64,000 bases of DNA from Streptomyces sp. NBC_01233 (lineage in GTDB: Bacteria; Actinomycetota; Actinomycetes; Streptomycetales; Streptomycetaceae): positions 5,436,501 to 5,500,500 of the forward strand of contig NZ_CP108514.1 in the NCBI RefSeq assembly GCF_035989305.1. The letters run 5' to 3'. Each line of letters opens with the position of its first letter. Position 1 is the first letter of the stretch. Shown piece after piece: positions 9,161-17,498 of the stretch. Position numbers and translations under genes: made by a program. The notes below the pieces were generated by a model. That model searched no databases. It was not told the DNA's origin and saw only the letters and a program-made list of their open reading frames with translations.

Positions 9161-9457
9161 TCAGTCCTCCCCGTCCGCGGTCGTGGCTGCGGCCGCGTTC
9201 GCGTCCTCGGTGTTGGTTTCCGGGTCCGGGCGGCCGTGCACCGTACGGACGCACCTCGCCAGCAGCACCAGCCCGCACAGCAGCAGCACGCCCGAGGCGG
9301 TCCAGCCGAGCCCCAGCGTGAGCGGGTGCCCCGGCTTCTGCCAGGGGCGGGCGGTCGTCAGCAGCCAGCCCCCCACGGCGAGCAGGCCGAGCCCGAGCGC
9401 GCCCGGGACGGCGGTGGGGTCGCCGGCGCCGCGGGGCTCGTACGGCTTCGGATTCAC
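9161..9457 (-). CDS. Small two-helix membrane protein of unknown function
   Basis: I do not recognise this 98-residue protein. It has two predicted transmembrane helices (about residues 18-36, ALGLGLLAVGGWLL, and 49-67, TASGVLLLCGLVLLA) joined by a polar PWQKPGHPL loop, a basic stretch after helix 2 and an acidic Ala-rich tail. The GTG at 9457 is chosen because GGAGG lies 10 bases upstream; a longer extension from 9541 has no such site. It ends next to the hairpin at 9135-9156. Confidence 0.65.
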   Translation of the reverse strand: MNPKPYEPRGAGDPTAVPGALGLGLLAVGGWLLTTARPWQKPGHPLTLGLGWTASGVLLLCGLVLLARCVRTVHGRPDPETNTEDANAAAATTADGED

Positions 9458-9509
9458 GGGACCACCACCTCCGGTGACGGGTCGGCTCTGACGTTCAGGG
9501 TGCCGCCCG

Positions 9510-9942
9510 CTATCTTCGCAGGGCCTCGGCCGGTTCCACACGGGCCGCCCGCCAGGCGGGATAGAGCCCCGCCAGCAGCCCGGTGACCAGGCCGACCAGC
9601 GGGGCCGCGGCGACGGTGACCGGGTGGATCACCGGGGTCCAGTCCCGGGCGAGGCAGACGGCGACCACGGTCAGCTCGCCCAGCGAGGTGCCGACCAGCC
9701 CGCCGAGCGCCCGAGGGCCGCGGACTCGGTGAGGAACTGCGCCGAGACGTGCCGGCCGCGGGCGCCGAGCGCACGGCGCAGCCCGATCTCCCCGGTCCTC
9801 TCCAGCACCGCGACGAGCGTGGTGTTGGCGATCCCTACGGCCCCGATGACCGGGCAGATCCCGGCGAGCAGCAGGAAGAGCGCGCTCAGGTCGGACGTCA
9901 CACCGGAGCGCAGCGTGCGGGGGTCCGGCGGCGGGACGGCCG
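9510..9942 (-). pseudogene. Remnant of a MacB-like ABC permease (C-terminal FtsX domain, frameshifted)
   Basis: The minus strand encodes the last ~140 residues of a permease closely related to the intact one at 434-1711. Frame one gives DPRTLRSGVTSDL through [17 protein letters not shown] to FLTESAALG; the match then moves to another frame ([13 protein letters not shown] ... EPAEALRR). The shift is explained by one missing base near 9705-9712 (GGGCGCTC where the intact copy has GGCGCGCTC). The 5' part is gone: homology stops at about 9942, exactly where a plus-strand remnant begins. Not expected to be functional. Confidence 0.88.
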
Positions 9943-10607
9943 AGGACCGGCACCGGTACCCCTTCGGCCTGGCCGATCCGGCGTACGCGGCGGCCCACGG
10001 GTACGACAAGTACGCGGGGGAGGGAATGCCGGCCAAGTCCCCGGTCCCGCAGCTGAGTGACAGCGCCTACGTCGTGATGAACGGCGAACAGCCGGGCGCC
10101 CAGAGCGGCGCGGCTCCCGACGCGAACACCGAGGAGGAGGCCGCGCAGCTGGACAGCGGCCTCACCGCGGGCGGGCAGAAGGTGCCGGCGGGCGGGTGCG
10201 CGCGGGAGGGGTACCGGAAGCTGTACGCGCCGACCAAGGACAGCGTGGACCTGCTCTTCACGTTCGGGCCGGCCTCGGAGGCGCACGAGCGGTCCCGGCA
10301 GGACTCCCGGGTCGTCGAGATGCTGAAGAACTGGCCGGCATGCATGGACAAGTCGGGATACGGCGGGATTGCCACGCCGTACGAGGTCATCGAGAAAGCG
10401 GGCCTGGAGAACGACAAGGGCGGGGCGAAGGCCGTCACGGCGGCCAAGGCCGATGTCGCGTGCAAGCGCGAGGTGAACCTCGTCGGGATCTGGGCCGCGG
10501 TCGAGAAGGCCTACCAGGGGCGGCTCGTCGAGGAGCACGCCGAGACGCTGGCGCTCTACAAGAAGCAGCGTGACGCCCGCTTCAAGCTGGCGGCGAGCCT
10601 CGTCTGA
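9943..10607 (+). pseudogene. Remnant of an exported protein gene (5' part deleted)
   Basis: From about 9943 the plus strand encodes a 220-residue C-terminal fragment starting YPFGLADPAYAAAHGYDKYA and ending ARFKLAASLV. It looks like the C-terminal half of a secreted or lipoprotein family often seen next to MacB-type exporters in streptomycetes (my recollection; no catalytic motif seen). No signal peptide or sound start precedes it: the reading frame runs backwards into the antisense of the permease remnant. An ATG at 10026 exists but its purine-rich upstream stretch is too close to act as a normal ribosome site. Translation of a shortened product cannot be excluded. Confidence 0.72.
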
Positions 10608-10616
10608 GGCGCGCCG

Positions 10617-10660
10617 AAGGGCCGGTACTCCACCCCCGAGCGGGGGAGTACCGGCCCTTT
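10617..10660. terminator. Long hairpin terminator
   Basis: A 15-bp perfect stem (10617-10631 AAGGGCCGGTACTCC with 10645-10659) with an inner C/G-rich loop, ending in TTT, follows the remnant and faces the end of the NlpC/P60 gene. Confidence 0.85.
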
Positions 10661-10684
10661 CGTGCTTCGTGACGATCCGGAGGA

Positions 10685-11536
10685 TCAGAGGACGCGGACG
10701 GCGCCCGTCGGCTTGTCGTAGCTCAGGTTGCGCTCGACGATGCCCGTGCTGGGGTTCTGCGCGCCGACGAACTTGCCGCCGCCGACGTAGATGGCGACGT
10801 GGTACGCGCTGCCCTTGGAGCCCCAGTACAGGATGTCGCCCGGCTGAAGGGCGTTCAGGGACACCGAGGTGCCGGCCGAGGACTGCGCCTGGGACATGCG
10901 CGGCAGGGAGATGCCGGCCTGGCGGTAGGCGGCCTGCACGAGACCGGAGCAGTCGAACGAGGACGGGCCGGTGCCGCCCATGACGTACGCCTTGCCGACC
11001 TGCGCGCGGGCGAAGTTGACGATCGCGGCGGCGGAGCCGGTGGCCGGTGCGGTGACGGTACCGGTGCCCTGGGAGCCGGCGGAGCCGGAGCCGGAGCCGG
11101 AGGCCGAGGTGCTGTTGAGGGAAGTGCGGGCGGTGGAGCGGGTGGCGCGCTCGGCCGCGGCCTTGCGGTCCGCCTCCTCCTTCTCCTTCTTCTCCTCGTC
11201 GACCTTCTTCTGGGCCTCTTCCTTGGCCTGCTTCGCCTCGGCGGCGGCGCCGGTGCGGGCGCTCTCCTCCTGGGCGGTCAGTTCGCCCTCGACGGCGGCC
11301 AGGCGGGTGTTCTCGGCTGCCTTGGTGACGGCGGAGGAGACCTCGGCGGCCAGATCCAGGTTGAGGACCGGCATTTCGAGCGTCGTCTCGGCCACGGGCT
11401 CGGACGGGGACGCGCTCGCGGTGCCGGCCATGGCCAGGGTGCTGAGGACGCCACCGGCAACTCCGGCGCGGACCGCGAGCTTCGAGGCGCTACGACGGGG
11501 CTTCCGGTGGCTGGGTATGTGAGCGGTGTGGGACAT
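10685..11536 (-). CDS. Secreted NlpC/P60 cell-wall hydrolase
   Basis: This 283-residue protein should cleave peptide stems of peptidoglycan outside the membrane. It has a signal region (residues 1-42, ending TASA), a charged Ala/Glu/Lys-rich coiled-coil segment (about 85-130), a Ser/Gly/Thr linker (135-165), and a C-terminal NlpC/P60 domain with the catalytic Cys in FDCSGLVQAAY (C196) and His in AYHVAIYVG (H246). The ATG at 11536 is chosen because MSHTAHIPSHRKPRR is the usual start of such proteins, although no clear ribosome site precedes it. It is divergent from nuoA with a 779-base gap that holds structured elements, a possible place for regulation of wall turnover. Confidence 0.92.
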   Translation of the reverse strand: MSHTAHIPSHRKPRRSASKLAVRAGVAGGVLSTLAMAGTASASPSEPVAETTLEMPVLNLDLAAEVSSAVTKAAENTRLAAVEGELTAQEESARTGAAAEAKQAKEEAQKKVDEEKKEKEEADRKAAAERATRSTARTSLNSTSASGSGSGSAGSQGTGTVTAPATGSAAAIVNFARAQVGKAYVMGGTGPSSFDCSGLVQAAYRQAGISLPRMSQAQSSAGTSVSLNALQPGDILYWGSKGSAYHVAIYVGGGKFVGAQNPSTGIVERNLSYDKPTGAVRVL

Positions 11537-12180
11537 GAGGACAACCGCTATCAGGGCGTCCGGGGTCCCTTCAAGAAACGTGGGTTGCGCCACAGTTGCC
11601 CGCGAACGGCGCTAACCGGGCGCGCCCGGCTTCTTATTGACGCCGTAACGGACGAAACGGACAGGCCTTCGCGAGGCTGTGATCATGGGGTTTCTGAATT
11701 AAGTCCGAATTGATCCACGACCTACCATCCCTCCGTACAGATGGCCAAGCCCTCTTTCGGAAGCGCGGATTCAGAGTGGCGCAGGTCACAGGAGCGTCAC
11801 GCGATGCGGACGCTGTGGCCCGTCCGTGACCTTCCTGTGAAGGGGCCGAAAGGTTCGTGAACGGATGCACGCGCTCGGCGCGCTCCCCGACCCCTCGTCC
11901 GCCCCGCGTCCACCTCCGTACACACCGGCTCCCCCGACCGGGCGACGCCGATCTCCTTACCACCCCGGTGCCTGTGGTGCCAATTTGCCTGCACAGGCCA
12001 CCATTTGATAGTGCCGTGCGCCTTCTACCTGCGGTAACGGGGTTGGATGTCACCTTTGGTGATCATGTGGATGCTTCACGTATGAAGATCACCACTCGTT
12101 GGGCTTCATGATCGTTCGTCAGGTGGTGGAGATCACAAACTCGGTGTTGTAACCCGTGTCGCAGATCACAGACGGGCGGG
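11537..12180. promoter_or_regulatory. Long structured intergenic region upstream of the NlpC/P60 gene and nuoA
   Basis: No convincing gene lies here. The sequence is less GC-rich than its flanks and rich in inverted repeats: GCCTGTG/CACAGGC (11970-11976 with 11992-11998), TCACC-TTT-GGTGA (12050-12062), ATGAAG/CTTCAT (12082-12087 with 12104-12109) nested in GATCATG/CATGATC (12061-12067 with 12107-12113). Actinomycete NlpC/P60 genes often have a long leader with a cyclic-di-AMP (ydaO) riboswitch; I could not match its conserved core here with certainty, so this is only a candidate leader. Confidence 0.45.
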
Positions 12181-12188
12181 CATAAGAT
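12159..12188 (+). promoter_or_regulatory. Candidate nuo operon promoter
   Basis: TAAGAT at 12183-12188 resembles a -10 element; the matching -35 position (TCGCAG, about 12159-12164) is weak. Transcription would start near 12195, giving a leader of about 120 bases before nuoA and placing the Rex-like operator just downstream of the start point. Confidence 0.4.
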
Positions 12189-12203
12189 GCGCACCAGTCC
12201 GGC

Positions 12204-12221
12204 TTGTGAACTGCCTCACAT
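12204..12221. promoter_or_regulatory. Candidate Rex operator upstream of nuoA
   Basis: The 18-mer TTGTGAACTGCCTCACAT fits the Rex consensus TTGTGAA-N4-TTCACAA at 12 of 14 defined positions (left half perfect, right half 5 of 7). Rex is the NADH/NAD+-sensing repressor of respiratory genes in streptomycetes. Position overlapping the start of transcription would let it block nuo expression when NADH is low. Site by inspection only. Confidence 0.6.
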
Positions 12222-12315
12222 GCGAGCGCTCGATCACGGCGCGATCTTCGCGAGGCGGTGCACGCGGTGCCGGCGGCGGTCCAACGGTCAAGGACGACTG
12301 GAAGGAGCGAGGAGC

Positions 12316-12675
12316 GTGAATGCGTACGCACCCATCCTCGTGCTCGGCGCCCTCGGCGCAGGGTTTGCGATCTTCTCCGTGGTCATGGCCACGCTGATCG
12401 GCCCAAAACGGTACAACCGGGCGAAGCTCGAAGCCTACGAGTGCGGCATCGAGCCGACGCCGATGCCGGCCGGCGGCGGCCGCTTCCCCATCAAGTACTA
12501 CCTGACGGCGATGCTCTTCATCGTCTTCGACATTGAGGTTGTCTTCCTCTACCCCTGGGCCGTCACCTTCGACTCCCTGGGGATCTTCGGGCTCGTCGAG
12601 ATGCTGCTCTTCGTGCTCACCGTCTTCGTCGCCTACGCCTACGTGTGGCGCCGCGGCGGCCTGGAATGGGACTGA
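12316..12675 (+). CDS. nuoA: NADH-quinone oxidoreductase subunit A
   Basis: NuoA is a small membrane-arm subunit of proton-pumping complex I, near the quinone cavity. The 119-residue protein has three transmembrane helices, the conserved loop AYECGIEPTPMP (with the Cys of this loop) and the helix-2 pattern FIVFDIEVVFLYPWA. The GTG start is fixed by AAGGAGCGAGGAGC directly upstream. It opens a 14-gene operon in the canonical A-N order with no gap larger than 15 bases, preceded by a candidate promoter and Rex operator. Confidence 0.97.
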   Translation: MNAYAPILVLGALGAGFAIFSVVMATLIGPKRYNRAKLEAYECGIEPTPMPAGGGRFPIKYYLTAMLFIVFDIEVVFLYPWAVTFDSLGIFGLVEMLLFVLTVFVAYAYVWRRGGLEWD

Positions 12676-12690
12676 GGGGCTGAATTTTCC

Positions 12691-13245
12691 ATGGGACTGG
12701 AAGAGAAGCTGCCGAGCGGCTTCCTGCTGACCACCGTCGAACAGGCCGCGGGCTGGGTGCGCAAGTCGTCCGTCTTCCCGGCGACCTTCGGCCTGGCCTG
12801 CTGCGCCATCGAGATGATGACCACCGGAGCGGGCCGGTACGACCTGGCCCGCTTCGGCATGGAGGTCTTCCGCGGCTCCCCGCGCCAGGCCGACCTGATG
12901 ATCGTGGCCGGCCGGGTCAGCCAGAAGATGGCGCCGGTGCTGCGGCAGGTGTACGACCAGATGCCCGCTCCCAAGTGGGTGATCTCCATGGGGGTCTGCG
13001 CCTCTTCGGGCGGCATGTTCAACAACTACGCGATCGTCCAGGGCGTCGACCACATCGTCCCGGTGGACATCTACCTGCCCGGCTGCCCGCCGCGCCCCGA
13101 GATGCTGTTGGACGCGATCCTCAAGCTCCACCAGAAGATCCAGGGCGGAAAGCTCGGCGTGAACCGGGAACAGGCGGCACGTGAGGCGGAGGAGGCGGCC
13201 CTCAAGGCCCTCCCCACCATCGAGATGAAGGGGCTGCTCCGGTGA
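12691..13245 (+). CDS. nuoB: NADH-quinone oxidoreductase subunit B
   Basis: NuoB carries cluster N2, the last iron-sulphur centre before quinone. The 184-residue protein has all four cluster cysteines: LACCAIEMM (C37, C38), GVCASSGG (C103) and PGCPPRP (C132). The normal family motif around the third cysteine is often GxCSNxGG; the CASSGG form is a mild variation. A charged C-terminal tail follows residue 150. Its TGA overlaps the GTG of nuoC. Confidence 0.97.
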   Translation: MGLEEKLPSGFLLTTVEQAAGWVRKSSVFPATFGLACCAIEMMTTGAGRYDLARFGMEVFRGSPRQADLMIVAGRVSQKMAPVLRQVYDQMPAPKWVISMGVCASSGGMFNNYAIVQGVDHIVPVDIYLPGCPPRPEMLLDAILKLHQKIQGGKLGVNREQAAREAEEAALKALPTIEMKGLLR

Positions 13246-14003
13246 GCGAGACCCAAGAGCCGGAGAACGGCACCACGGGCGGCAACGGCGGCAACGGCAG
13301 CAACGTCCCTGCGCCGCGCGACCAGGGCCCCGAGGTCATCGGCGTCCGCAAGGGCATGTTCGGCGCCAGGAACGGCGGCGACACCAGCGGCTACGGCGGC
13401 CTGGTGCGGACGATTGCCCTCCCGGGCCCGTCCGCCCGGCCCTACGGCTCGTACTTCGACGAGGTCGTGGACGAGCTGGAGGGCGCCTTGGAGGAGCAGG
13501 ACCTGCTCCCCGAGAACGCGATCGAGAAGGTGGTCGTAGATCGGGGAGAGCTCACTCTCCACATCGCCCGCGAGCACCTCGTCCGGGTCGCGCGCACCCT
13601 GCGCGACGACCCCGCCCTGCGCTTCGAGCTCTGCACCGGCGTCTCCGGGGTCCACTTCCCCGACACTGCGCCGATTCACGACGTGGGCCGCGAGCTGCAC
13701 GCCGTCTACCACCTGCGCTCGCTCACCCACGGCCGGATCGTGCGGCTGGAGGTGTCCGTCCCGGACAGCGACCCGCACGTCCCGTCGCTCGTCTCCGTCT
13801 ACCCGACCAACGACTGGCACGAGCGCGAGACGTACGACTTCTTCGGCCTGGTCTTCGACGGGCACCCGGCCCTCACCCGGATCATGATGCCGGACGACTG
13901 GCAGGGCTTCCCGCAGCGCAAGGACTACCCGCTCGGCGGCATCCCCATCGAGTACAAGGGCGCCCAGATCCCGGCTCCCGACCAGCGGAGGTCGTACAGC
14001 TGA
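13242..14003 (+). CDS. nuoC: NADH-quinone oxidoreductase subunit C
   Basis: NuoC is a peripheral-arm scaffold subunit contacting NuoD and NuoI. The 253-residue protein has an N-terminal Gly/Asn-rich extension (about residues 1-40) and the family signature [19 protein letters not shown], followed by [10 protein letters not shown] and a C-terminus [12 protein letters not shown]. Unlike in E. coli, C and D are separate genes here. GTG start with a 4-base overlap with nuoB. Confidence 0.96.
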   Translation: MSETQEPENGTTGGNGGNGSNVPAPRDQGPEVIGVRKGMFGARNGGDTSGYGGLVRTIALPGPSARPYGSYFDEVVDELEGALEEQDLLPENAIEKVVVDRGELTLHIAREHLVRVARTLRDDPALRFELCTGVSGVHFPDTAPIHDVGRELHAVYHLRSLTHGRIVRLEVSVPDSDPHVPSLVSVYPTNDWHERETYDFFGLVFDGHPALTRIMMPDDWQGFPQRKDYPLGGIPIEYKGAQIPAPDQRRSYS

Positions 14004-15343
14004 TGTCCACTTCGAATCACGCCTCCGCCGACCATGCTTCCGCGCGGGAGACGACCGAAGGCACCGTCTACACCGTCACCGGCGGCGACTGGGACGAGAT
14101 CGTCCAGTCCGCGGCCCGGGCCGACGACGAGCGGATCGTCGTCAACATGGGCCCCCAGCACCCGTCCACCCACGGGGTGCTCCGCCTGATCCTGGAGATC
14201 GACGGCGAGACGGTCACCGAGGCCCGCTGCGGCATCGGCTACCTCCACACCGGCATCGAGAAGAACCTCGAATACCGGAACTGGACGCAGGGCACCACCT
14301 TCGTGACGCGCATGGACTACCTCACGCCGTTCTTCAACGAGACGGCGTACTGCCTCGGCGTCGAGAAGCTCCTCGGCATCACCGACCAGATCCCGGACCG
14401 CGCCACCGTCATCCGCGTCCTGCTGATGGAGCTCAACCGGCTCTCCTCCCACCTGGTGTGCATCGCCACCGGCGGCATGGAGCTGGGCGCGACCACGATC
14501 ATGATCTACGGCTTCCGCGACCGCGAGCTGATCCTCGACATCTTCGAGCTGATCACCGGCCTGCGCATGAACCACGCGTTCGTCCGCCCCGGCGGCCTCG
14601 CGCAGGACCTGCCCCCGGGCGCCGTCGACCAGCTGCGCGAGTTCGTCAAGACGATGAAGAAGAACCTGCCGGAATACGACAAGCTCGCCACCGGCAACCC
14701 CATCTTCAAGGCCCGCATGCAGGACGTCGGCTACCTCGACCTCACCGGCTGCATGGCGCTCGGCGCCACCGGCCCGATCCTGCGCTCCGCCGGCCTGCCG
14801 CACGACCTGCGCAAGTCGGAGCCGTACTGCGGATACGAGAACTACGAGTTCGACGTGCCGACCACCGAGAGCTGCGACTCCTACGGGCGGTTCCTGATCC
14901 GCCTGGAGGAGATGCGCCAGTCGCTGCGGATCGTCGAGCAGTGCCTGGAGCGCCTGGAGCCGGGCCCGGTGATGGTCGCCGACAAGAAGATCGCCTGGCC
15001 GGCACAGCTGGCGATGGGCCCGGACGGCCTCGGCAACTCCCTCGACCACATCAGGAACATCATGGGCACCTCCATGGAGGCCCTCATCCACCACTTCAAG
15101 CTGGTGACCGAGGGCTTCCGGGTACCGGCCGGGCAGGTGTACGCGGCCGTCGAATCGCCCAAGGGCGAGCTCGGCGTGCACGTCGTCTCCGACGGCGGCA
15201 CCCGCCCCTACCGGGTCCACTTCCGCGACCCGTCCTTCACCAACCTGCAGGCCATGGCCGCGATGTGCGAGGGCGGCCAGGTCGCCGACGTCATCGTCGC
15301 CGTCGCCTCCATCGACCCCGTGATGGGAGGCGTCGACCGATGA
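14003..15343 (+). CDS. nuoD: NADH-quinone oxidoreductase subunit D (49-kDa subunit)
   Basis: NuoD forms most of the quinone-binding cavity next to cluster N2. The 446-residue protein has the quinone-site hairpin [15 protein letters not shown] (about residues 48-62), [15 protein letters not shown], and the C-terminal [16 protein letters not shown] and DPVMGGVDR. This is the only nuoD in the window: the second nuo operon (48.6-58.5 kb) has none, so this copy may be shared. Start overlaps the nuoC stop by one base. Confidence 0.97.
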   Translation: MSTSNHASADHASARETTEGTVYTVTGGDWDEIVQSAARADDERIVVNMGPQHPSTHGVLRLILEIDGETVTEARCGIGYLHTGIEKNLEYRNWTQGTTFVTRMDYLTPFFNETAYCLGVEKLLGITDQIPDRATVIRVLLMELNRLSSHLVCIATGGMELGATTIMIYGFRDRELILDIFELITGLRMNHAFVRPGGLAQDLPPGAVDQLREFVKTMKKNLPEYDKLATGNPIFKARMQDVGYLDLTGCMALGATGPILRSAGLPHDLRKSEPYCGYENYEFDVPTTESCDSYGRFLIRLEEMRQSLRIVEQCLERLEPGPVMVADKKIAWPAQLAMGPDGLGNSLDHIRNIMGTSMEALIHHFKLVTEGFRVPAGQVYAAVESPKGELGVHVVSDGGTRPYRVHFRDPSFTNLQAMAAMCEGGQVADVIVAVASIDPVMGGVDR

Positions 15344-16122
15344 CCGCCAGTCCTCAGAACCAAGGGGTCTCGCTGGGCATGCCCCAGCTGCCGGCCCCCG
15401 ACTTTCCGGCGGAGGTACGCGAGCGCCTCGAAGCGGACGCGAAGGAGATCATCGCCCGCTACCCGGACAGCCGCTCCGCGCTGCTGCCGCTCCTGCACCT
15501 GTGCCAGGCGCAGGAGGGCCACGTCTCGCGCACCGGGGTCCGCTTCTGCGCCGAGGTGCTGGGCCTGACCACCGCCGAGGTCACGGCCGTCGCGACCTTC
15601 TACACGATGTACCGGCGGCGGCCCTCCGGCGACTACCAGGTCGGCGTCTGCACGAACACGCTGTGCGCGGTGATGGGCGGCGACGCCATCTTCGAGGAGC
15701 TCAAGGAGCACCTCGGGGTCGGCAACAACGAGACCACCCCCGACGGCAAGGTCACCCTCGAACACATCGAGTGCAACGCGGCCTGCGACTTCGCCCCCGT
15801 GGTGATGGTCAACTGGGAGTTCTTCGACAACCAGACCCCCGAATCCGCCAAGGCCCTGGTGGACGACCTGCTGGCCGGCCGCGAGGTCTCGCCGACCCGG
15901 GGCGCGCCGCTGTGCACGTACAAGGAGACCGCCCGGATCCTGGCCGGGTTCCCCGATGAGCGCGAGGGCGCGGTCGAGGCGACCGGCGGCGCCGGTCCCG
16001 CCTCCCTGATCGGGCTGCGCATCGCCCGCGGCGAGTCCCCGCACGCCTCGATCGTGCACCCGCGCACCGAGGCGCGCGGCGAGACCCGTGGCGGCACCAC
16101 CACCGAGGGAGGGGAGGGATGA
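15340..16122 (+). CDS. nuoE: NADH-quinone oxidoreductase subunit E (24-kDa subunit)
   Basis: NuoE belongs to the NADH-oxidising tip and carries the [2Fe-2S] cluster N1a. The 260-residue protein has its four ligands: VCTNTLC (C104, C109) and ECNAAC (C145, C149). A C-terminal extension of about 60 residues (after [14 protein letters not shown]), rich in Gly, Glu and Thr, goes beyond the minimal family. ATG at 15340 overlaps the nuoD stop by 4 bases. Confidence 0.96.
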   Translation: MTASPQNQGVSLGMPQLPAPDFPAEVRERLEADAKEIIARYPDSRSALLPLLHLCQAQEGHVSRTGVRFCAEVLGLTTAEVTAVATFYTMYRRRPSGDYQVGVCTNTLCAVMGGDAIFEELKEHLGVGNNETTPDGKVTLEHIECNAACDFAPVVMVNWEFFDNQTPESAKALVDDLLAGREVSPTRGAPLCTYKETARILAGFPDEREGAVEATGGAGPASLIGLRIARGESPHASIVHPRTEARGETRGGTTTEGGEG

Positions 16123-17498
16123 CCGTGTCCTCCGAACTGAGCAATGGGGGCAGCACCTCCCGGCCGGAGGCCGGCGGAGGCACGAGCCCGGAGAAGCTCC
16201 TCGCACCCGTGCTGTCGGCCTTCTGGGACGAGCCGCAGTCGTGGACGCTGGAGACCTACCGGCGCCACGAGGGCTACGAGGGCCTGCGCAAGGCGCTCGC
16301 GATGACCCCGGACGACCTCATCGCCTACGTGAAGGACTCGGGTCTGCGCGGACGCGGCGGCGCGGGCTTCCCCACCGGAATGAAGTGGCAGTTCATCCCG
16401 CAGGGCGACGGAAAGCCGCACTACCTCGTCGTGAACGCGGACGAGTCGGAGCCGGGAACCTGCAAGGACATCCCCCTCCTCTTCGCCAACCCGCACTCCC
16501 TCATCGAGGGAATGATCATCGCGTGCTACGCGATCCGCTCGCAGCACGCCTTCATCTACCTGCGCGGCGAGGTGGTGCCGGTCCTGCGGCGCCTGCACGA
16601 GGCGGTGCGCGAGGCGTACGAGGCCGGTTACCTCGGGAAGGACATCCTGGGGAGCGGGCTCGACCTCGACATCACGGTGCACGCGGGAGCGGGCGCGTAC
16701 ATCTGCGGCGAGGAGACGGCGCTGCTCGACTCCCTCGAAGGCCGGCGCGGTCAGCCCCGGCTGCGTCCCCCCTTCCCTGCCGTCGAGGGGCTCTACGCGT
16801 GCCCCACTGTCGTGAACAACGTCGAGTCCATCGCCTCGGTTCCCGCGATCCTGAACAAGGGCAAGGACTGGTTCAAGTCGATGGGGACCGAGAAGTCCCC
16901 CGGTTTCACGCTGTATTCGCTCTCCGGGCACGTCGCCGGCCCCGGCCAGTACGAGGCCCCGCTCGGCATCACCCTGCGCCAGCTGCTCGACATGAGCGGC
17001 GGCATGCGGCCCGGGCACCGGCTGAAGTTCTGGACCCCGGGCGGCTCCTCCACCCCGATGTTCACCGACGAGCACCTCGACGTCCCGCTCGACTACGAGG
17101 GCGTCGGCGCGGCCGGCTCGATGCTCGGCACCAAGGCGCTCCAGTGCTTCGACGAGACGACCTGCGTGGTGCGGGCCGTCACCCGGTGGACGGAGTTCTA
17201 CGCCCACGAGTCCTGCGGCAAGTGCACTCCGTGCCGCGAAGGCACGTACTGGCTGGTCCAGCTGCTGCGCGACATCGAGGCCGGTAAGGGCGTCATGTCC
17301 GACCTCGACAAGCTGAACGACATCGCCGACAACATCAACGGCAAGTCCTTCTGCGCGCTCGGTGACGGCGCGGCCAGCCCGATCTTCTCCTCGCTCAAGT
17401 ACTTCCGCGAGGAGTACGAGCAGCACATCACGGGCAAGGGCTGCCCCTTCGACCCCAGGAAGTCGACCCTCTGGGCCGACACGGAGGTGAACGCATGA
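16119..17498 (+). CDS. nuoF: NADH-quinone oxidoreductase subunit F (51-kDa subunit)
   Basis: NuoF oxidises NADH with FMN and passes electrons to cluster N3. The 459-residue protein has the nucleotide/FMN site [14 protein letters not shown] (residues 77-90), [14 protein letters not shown] (about 190-203) and the [4Fe-4S] ligands [11 protein letters not shown] (C366, C369, C372) plus C412 in [11 protein letters not shown]. It overlaps nuoE by 4 bases and nuoG by 4 bases. Confidence 0.97.
   Translation: MTVSSELSNGGSTSRPEAGGGTSPEKLLAPVLSAFWDEPQSWTLETYRRHEGYEGLRKALAMTPDDLIAYVKDSGLRGRGGAGFPTGMKWQFIPQGDGKPHYLVVNADESEPGTCKDIPLLFANPHSLIEGMIIACYAIRSQHAFIYLRGEVVPVLRRLHEAVREAYEAGYLGKDILGSGLDLDITVHAGAGAYICGEETALLDSLEGRRGQPRLRPPFPAVEGLYACPTVVNNVESIASVPAILNKGKDWFKSMGTEKSPGFTLYSLSGHVAGPGQYEAPLGITLRQLLDMSGGMRPGHRLKFWTPGGSSTPMFTDEHLDVPLDYEGVGAAGSMLGTKALQCFDETTCVVRAVTRWTEFYAHESCGKCTPCREGTYWLVQLLRDIEAGKGVMSDLDKLNDIADNINGKSFCALGDGAASPIFSSLKYFREEYEQHITGKGCPFDPRKSTLWADTEVNA

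Noticed and set aside
10026..10607. Functional short gene starting at ATG 10026
   Set aside because: The fragment lacks any export signal, begins in mid-domain at a deletion junction and its purine-rich stretch abuts the ATG; a remnant is more likely.
11634..12053. 140-residue minus-strand reading frame
   Set aside because: Arg/Ser-rich without domain features, unusual codon use and full of inverted repeats; an open frame by chance in GC-rich DNA.
11760..12060. ydaO (cyclic-di-AMP) riboswitch upstream of the NlpC/P60 gene
   Set aside because: Position is right and a GGGGGAGCC stretch exists on the minus strand, but I could not align the conserved GGGGTGAATC core and helices with confidence; left as a candidate structured leader.
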